Shown one piece after another: positions 58,686-64,000 of a stretch of 64,000 nt of DNA. The translations under genes and the position numbers were made by a program. The DNA is taken from contig JAURVB010013123.1 in the NCBI GenBank assembly GCA_033002965.1, positions 124,001 through 188,000 on the forward strand. Direction: 5' to 3'. The first letter of the stretch is position 1; each line of letters begins with the position of its first letter. The notes under the pieces are model-generated. The model saw nothing but the letters and a program-made list of their open reading frames with translations, was not told where the DNA came from and ran no database searches. Origin of the DNA: Piper betle. Its lineage: Eukaryota; Streptophyta; Magnoliopsida; Piperales; Piperaceae.

Positions 58686-59788
58686 ACAAGTAACCACAAG
58701 ACCTTTTTCATAAGAACCAAGTGCTAAAGAACCTTGTAGCTTACAAACCTTCCTTCTCAAGCACCCACCAAGTGCTAAGGAAATGCTTGTACTCCTATCC
58801 CCTTAGGAGGCCCCAACGAACCTTCCGTCACAAGTACCAACTACCAAAGAACTTTGCAAGCTATAAGTCTTTCTTCTTAAGCACATACCAAGTGCCAAAA
58901 AGTCATGCAACTAGCCCCAAACACCCTTAGAGCAACCACCACTTTAAGCTAAGCCTCCCTTCACAATCTCACACATTGAGCCAAGGGAGTCCTCTATTAA
59001 AACACACTCCTCCTCTAGGCTAAGAGGTCATACACACTCTCAACACTTTGAAAGTTTACAAATCACGCGCAAACACACTTTAGCCAAGTCTCATACAATC
59101 CTTTCTCTTGGGATTTCATAATTAAAGCCTATGAATATAAACATATAGGCAAAGTTAGTCCTAACACAAGTTTAAGCTTTCCAAATTGTCAAGAGAGATT
59201 TAGGGGTTCAATATCATCCACAATGTGTCAAAATACTCCCCGCAAAGCCCTATCTATAGATTTCCAACACTTCTCCCAAAATAGCAGCTGTTGAGATTCG
59301 AATCCCCCTCATTTATTTTTGTAAATGGCAATTTTTGGCAATCTTTTCATATCGATCTACTGCCAAATAATTGACCAAAGGTCTCCTGATCACTTACTTA
59401 AACTAGGCACGACTTCTTCGGTTGCTGATCCTAAGACCAAAGGTCTACCTAAGTTTCCTCAACTTCAATTCTCCTTTTGTCGCGTTAGCCCTAGGGCTTC
59501 CACATCCTCTTCAGTTGCTGAACCCTTGACGGAAGGTCTGCGGAAGTCTGACTTTGCAAAGCTTCTCATCTAGCCGTAGGTCTTTGATAGCCAAACCATT
59601 GACTGAAGGTCATCATAAGGTTAAATCTTCTTGTTCCTTGGTATGCCCTCCATGCCTTCGGTTGTCGAAATCATGACTGAAGTGTAACCGAAGTCCTCCA
59701 TACTTTAATACTTCCTTTGATCTTTAAACTTTGATATCTTCAAATAGTTGCTTGATCATCTATGCTTGCACTTATAGAGCTTGAAGTG

Positions 59789-59884
59789 TGTTTGCACAGA
59801 TTTATGCTTATTCTGTCACGTGGATAACTTTCGGGATTTGTACTTATCTAGTTACGTGGATGACTTCTGTGCCTCAGATAAAAA
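59789..59884 (+). repeat. Truncated 5' LTR of the Tat element
   Basis: TGTTTGCACAGATTTATGC and the next 90 bases match the 3' LTR start at 63903. A roughly 40-bp unit ending GTGGATAACTT is repeated twice within it. The match stops near 59884, where RT sequence begins abruptly, so LTR remainder, gag, protease and the RT active site are deleted. Confidence 0.85.
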
Positions 59885-60993
59885 GTCTGGGTGGTTACAA
59901 GTTGAATCCACAAAAATGTGCTTTTGGTTTTTCATCAGGACAAGTTCTCGAATTTTTGGTACACGAGCGAGGAATCCAAGTTGACCTTGCCAAAATTCAA
60001 GCTATTAGGGATATAAGTCCACCTACATCTTTGCGTCAATTGCAAAGCTTCTTGGGAAAGGTTAATTATATTCGGAGGTTTATCCCAAACTTGTCATCAA
60101 AAATTTTATCACTCACTCAATTGTTGAAGAAAGGTAACAAGTTTGAGTGGGGGAAGCATGTGAGCGAGCCTTTGAGGAGATAAAAGACAGGATTGCTAAG
60201 GCTTCCAACTTTACTTGCTCCATTGCTACATAGATCACTCATCTTATATATTTCTCATACAGAAGCAACACTCACAGCTATCTTGGCCTAGGTTGACGAC
60301 CTTGGGAGAGAACAACCTATGTATTACTTAAGCGGAGCTATGATTTCAATTGAACAAAGGTACACAAAGATAGAGAAGCATGTTTAGCCTTGGTGTTTGC
60401 TTTGCAAAAATTGCGATATTACTTGCTCACACATGAAGTACATTTGGTGGTACACAACAATCCTGTTTGATACCTACTCCAACAACCAGCCTTGTCTGGA
60501 AGAGCAGCAAGATGGCTTTGGAAGTTAATGGAGTTTGATATCAAGTGTGTCACACAAAAAGCAGTGAAAGGTCAAGCAATTACCGAGCTACTCGCCAACC
60601 ATTCAGCTCTATCACAAGAAAAAAAAGAAGTCTAGTTCAACATGGATAAAGAACTACTAAAATGGACTTTGTATTTTGATGGAGCAGCTATGGGAATGCA
60701 CGGAGGAGTAGGACCCATTAGAGGAGCCCGAGTGGTCTTAGTAGAGCCTTTAGGAAAGATGCATTTACATGCTTACAATTTAGCATATTTTTGCACCAAC
60801 AACAATGCAGAATATGAAGCAATGTTGCTTGGACTGTTGCTTGCAAAGGATTTGAAAGTGGAATACTTGCTAGTTTTAGGTGACTCATTATTGGTAGTCC
60901 AACAAGCCGAAGGGAATTTTGAAGTTAAGGAAGCACATTTGGTAGTGTACAAGGCACGTTTGATGCAATTATTGAAGAATTTCAAAGAAGTGA
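59885..60993 (+). pseudogene. Tat-lineage pol remnant: RT tail, RNase H, second RNase H
   Basis: 59885-60180 encodes the RT connection (LNPQKCAFGF, SLRQLQSFLGKVNYIRRF). A decayed gypsy RNase H follows (PMYYLSGAMISIEQRYT near 60315). 60642-60993 encodes a second, archaeal-type RNase H (WTLYFDGAAM, NNAEYEAMLLGL, GDSLLVVQQ). Two RNase H domains mark the Tat lineage of Ty3/gypsy. Several stops lie between the parts. The frame ends where the solo LTR inserted. Confidence 0.88.
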
Positions 60994-61076
60994 TGTCTAA
61001 AACCCCGATTTTCTCCTTATCCTATTATATTTTCGAAGACGAAAATTCCCACGTTGAGCAGATTGTAAAACTTTGA

Positions 61077-61077
61077 A

Positions 61078-61110
<33 letters not shown>

Positions 61111-61111
61111 T
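61077..61111. repeat. (AAT)n microsatellite
   Basis: About 11 AAT units. Confidence 0.97.
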
Positions 61112-61882
61112 AGACTATTTTATTTAGGGTTTTGTAAATCTTAAGAACGAACCATAAATAATATTTAACTAAATTAATTCTTAAGAATCAATGTTGACCT
61201 TTATCATATTGGTACAATAATATTTATGAATGATTTTAAATAAATTTTGTTTATTGAATTTTTGGGATTAGGAGTTGTGAGTGCGATTTAACATTCATTC
61301 ACATTAAGTCAATAATAAGTTTTTGACTTTTCATTATGAAACTAATTGTTGATATTTAATATAATTATTTGTGATTACGTTCTTTTCTATAAAATTTAAT
61401 GCAATACCTTCTTGAATTCCACACATATTAATAAAATTTAATGTAGTGGCTTCTTGAATTCTACACATATTCTTTTATATAAAGGAGAGTTTTGTTGATG
61501 TTAAATGAAACATCCTCTAGATAGTTTGTGAGCACATTTGACTCACAAAGGGAATGCTTTAAGATCATCTGTCATAGTTGTGGGTTTCTTATCACAATAC
61601 CAGGTCCATATAATTACTTGAAATATTGTATATTTTGATTTGGGAGTCTTGATCGGCTTGAGCCCACATTCAATCACCATGCGCCGAGTGCAATTGGGGT
61701 CAAAGAATTGGCTTAGTCTAACAAAGGGCAACACCCTTAAAATTCTTGAAAGATTAAATATTTGCCCCCATGCCGAAAGGGGTGACAGGGCGCAGTGGCG
61801 CAAGACGGCTCATATGCATTTGTGATTCCGAGAGGGTGAGTCAATGGAAAATATCGGTAACTACAGGCCAAGGGCCACATAG

Positions 61883-61929
61883 CAAGTGTGCGCATACATG
61901 AGATTGTAGTTGGATGGGTGACCACCCTC
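61883..61929 (+). other. 5S rRNA-like stretch inside solo LTR
   Basis: CAAGTGTGC, a spacer, then GTAGTTGGATGGGTGACCACC parallel the plant 5S rRNA internal control region (AAGCGTGC, GTAGTACTAGGATGGGTGACC). It is too short and altered to be a 5S gene. Similar 5S-derived pieces are known in Cassandra LTR elements. Confidence 0.5.
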
Positions 61930-62320
61930 CTAGTATATTAAGAGCTCAGCATAGGTTCATAATCACTAAAAGACGTAATTCAGATGTTGTGGAATAGATT
62001 AATTATTTCTTGTAATTATATGACTTAGTGTTTTATCACTAACGCAGAATTGCCTCCGCAGGTATGAGCATGGAAGGATGGGTAGAGTTGGGATAGTTGG
62101 AGGACTCTGTTATTGTAGTATTATTTTTTTCTAGATTGCTTGCATGAGAGTGGGATTTTGGTTTGGTTCATGGGGCTTAGATTATTCCTAGCATTTGTAT
62201 ATTAAATTTATTGCTATGGATTTATTTAAAATTTTGTAATTAATAAAAAATTAATTTATGAGACGTTTAGTTTCATATACTAACACTTGGCTCATGGCTC
62301 AGAACAGGCGGGTCGTTACA

Positions 62321-63794
62321 TGATGTTTGAACATATCCCTCGCTATACAAATTGTATGGTGGATGCACTCACCATATTGGGATCAAGATTCATTGCTAAA
62401 GAAGAAGTCATAGAGCTAATTATTTGGTTTGCTCGTCATGATGCGCCTGCTGGTGTAGTCTTATCGTCAAGTGTTGTAGTTGAATGCTTTGCACTAGATG
62501 AGTTTGAGGATTGGTATGGAGATATCATCAACTTTTTGGCAGGCAACCAACTACCCAGTGATCGATACAAGGCTTGTGAAGTGCGACGAATTGTTGCACG
62601 TCATTTAATTGAAGGGGAATTATTGTATCACCAAGGATTTGATGGAGTCTTACTACGGTGTTTGACCAAGGAGGAATGTTTGAAGGCTATGAGAGACGTG
62701 CACGACGGGATTTGTGGAGAGCACCAAGGTGGAAGAAGGTTGTATCACCTTTTGCTCGCATCGGATACTTTTGGCCAACAATGTATAAGGATTGTATGGA
62801 TTTTACTCAATCATGTGAGAAGTGTTAGTTGCATGCACCTTTAAGGCATATGCCACCAGAATCATTCCACGCGATTGGCGCTTATTGGCCATTTCAAATT
62901 TGGGCGCTTGATTTTATCAGTCCCATGCATCCATTATCATCAAAGGGTCACAAGTTCATCTTAGGATTTTATTAAGTAGGGTGAAGCAATACCAGCAAGG
63001 AAACAGCAAGGAAACAGACAGGAGAGTGTGTTGCTCAATACATCAAAGAAAATATCATCTGTCGGTTTGGAGTTCCCTAGAAGCTTATTACGGATAATGC
63101 ACGCCATTCATGGGATGGCAAGTGGCAGAGTTAGCCGAACATAGATTTGAAATGGTACAATCATCACCATACAACCCCCAATCTAATGGACAAGTGGAAT
63201 CTTTCAACAATATTTTAAAACAAATATCATGAAAGATGGTGGTAGATAATCAACGAGATTGGCATGAAAGGTTATCTGAAGCATTATGGTCATATCATAC
63301 TTCCGCACTTGTGAGTAACGGAGTTACACCTTTTTTGTTAGTGTATGGGATGGAAACTATCTTGCCTTTAGAAGTAGAGTTACCTGGCACTAAGGATGGC
63401 CACCACTTCACATTTATCACCAAAGCAGGCGGAGTATGTAGCAAGTAAAATTGTGTCACTCGAAGCAATTGATGAGCATCATCATGCTGCAGGGGAAAAG
63501 TTGAAAAGGTATCATGAAACAATGACAAGGAAGTACAACCAAGACATTGAACTCCTCAAGTTCAACCTTGAAATGTTAGTATTATGCAACACCCGTGAAG
63601 TTACGGCTGGGTTGCCAATGTTCAAATTTTCCCCATCATGGGAAGGGCCCTATGTTGTGAAGCGAGATATTGGTAAAGGTTGCTATGAATTGTCAGCAAT
63701 TGATAGAGATTCCTTGTTCCAAGTTAATGTGAGATACTTAAAATTTTGGCAAGACCCTGTGACAAGAGGTCACACCTCATCGAATAAAGCCTAA
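62321..63794 (+). pseudogene. Tat-lineage integrase remnant
   Basis: The frame continues from the second RNase H (HIPRYTNCMVDAL) into the integrase zinc-binding part (CLTKEECLKAMRDVHDG, GEHQGG), the core (WALDFISPMHP near 62910, ITDNA near 63090) and the C-terminal part (63396-63794; WEGPYVVKRDIGKGCYELS). Stops and frameshifts break it at about 62825, 62970 and 63075-63230, so it is inactive. Integrase inserts cDNA into chromosomes. Confidence 0.88.
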
Positions 63795-63856
63795 ATAGTG
63801 CATAGATGGATTGATGTACAATGTACATAGCAAAAAACAAATGCAAATTATATTTT

Positions 63857-63902
63857 TGCAGATTCTTCTTTCTGAGTTGGCAAAAAATTGGCAAGGGGGC
63901 TA
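63857..63902 (+). other. Tat 3' leader and polypurine tract
   Basis: GGCAAGGGGGCTAA immediately precedes the LTR start at 63903. About 46 bases here align with the same region of the GAG-PB1 element (26541-26586). Confidence 0.85.
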
Positions 63903-64000
63903 ATGTTTGCACAAATTTATGCTTATCTGGTTACGTGGATAACTTCCGAGATTTGCACTTATCCAGTTATGTGGATAACTTCTGTGCCTCGGAGAAAAAC
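63903..64000 (+). repeat. Tat 3' LTR, start only
   Basis: TGTTTGCACAAATTTATGC onward, cut by the window end; matches 59789-59884. Confidence 0.9.

Larger units (their letters stand above)
57620..59788 (-). mobile_element. Copia-type LTR copy with GC-rich insert
   Basis: Begins TGTCTATATGG on the plus strand and aligns with the Copia-3 LTR (47990-49560): the stretch after the border, the block near 58050, and the 3' part with repeated CCGAAGTC-like words. Between about 58110 and 58685 it is interrupted by an insert with a GC-rich core that the Copia-3 LTR lacks. The right side stops where the Tat LTR begins at 59789, suggesting the Tat element landed here. Confidence 0.6.
60994..62320 (-). 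mobile_element. Solo LTR inserted in the Tat element
   Basis: About 1.33 kb. On the minus strand it starts TGTAACGACCCGCC and ends GGGGTTTTAGACA. Removing it restores the Tat reading frame (FKEVMFEHIPRY). TGATG occurs at 60991-60995 and 62321-62325; since the element's own end may supply TG, the duplication is 3 to 5 bp. An (AAT)n run lies at 61077-61111 and a 5S-like stretch at 61883-61929. Confidence 0.75.

Noticed and set aside
61883..61929. A true 5S rRNA gene
   Set aside because: Only part of the internal control region is present; both ends of a 5S gene are missing.

Overview
This is a plant nuclear genome window, almost certainly an angiosperm. The evidence is intron-bearing genes for plant-specific proteins (a chloroplast Rieske oxygenase, a plant NADPH-cytochrome P450 reductase, an ASHR3-like SET protein) in a sea of nested LTR retrotransposons. 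The GC-rich first exon of the reductase would suit a monocot, but that is weak inference.

Gene islands. (1) 5.9-10.5 kb: the 3' half of an ASHR3-like histone methyltransferase gene (+ strand; 5' part missing, one in-frame stop) lies tail-to-tail with a complete three-exon PTC52/ACD1-like Rieske oxygenase gene (- strand). (2) 51.07-55.49 kb: a 17-exon NADPH-cytochrome P450 reductase gene (+ strand) that is complete except for three single-base indels, one at a C run, one at a doubled G and one at a T run.

Retroelements. 0-5.7 kb: a long solo-LTR-like unit (family 1, copy 1) abuts a Ty1/copia element (Copia-1) of which RT, RNase H and the 3' LTR remain. 13.4-16.3 kb: family 1, copy 2. 16.3-22.8 kb: AT-rich DNA with decayed gag-like traces and one possible LTR. 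22.8-41.5 kb: an old minus-strand Copia element (Copia-2) has been invaded at least five times: by a non-autonomous GAG element that carries a PB1-like domain (22854-27308), by family 2 copy A (27827-33511, itself split by a 2.4-kb fold-back element), by family 1 copy 3 (33679-36627) and by family 2 copy B (38293-41459). Exact 5-bp target duplications support three of these (AATTC, GGTAT, GTCAC). 46-49.6 kb: Copia-3 gag with its PBS and 5' LTR on the minus strand. 57.6-59.8 kb: another LTR of the same type, interrupted by a GC-rich insert. 59.8-64 kb: an internally deleted Ty3/gypsy Tat-lineage element with RT tail, two RNase H domains and integrase, itself split by a 1.3-kb solo LTR.

The most novel items are: a retroelement that appears to have captured a host PB1 domain between its gag and its polypurine tract, and whose 3' leader matches the Tat element at the window end; two stem-loops inside the long LTRs that covary across five copies of two families; and a large fold-back element whose two ends carry nested perfect hairpins that also covary. 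No CRISPR array, tRNA gene, rRNA gene unit or bacterial-type operon was seen.
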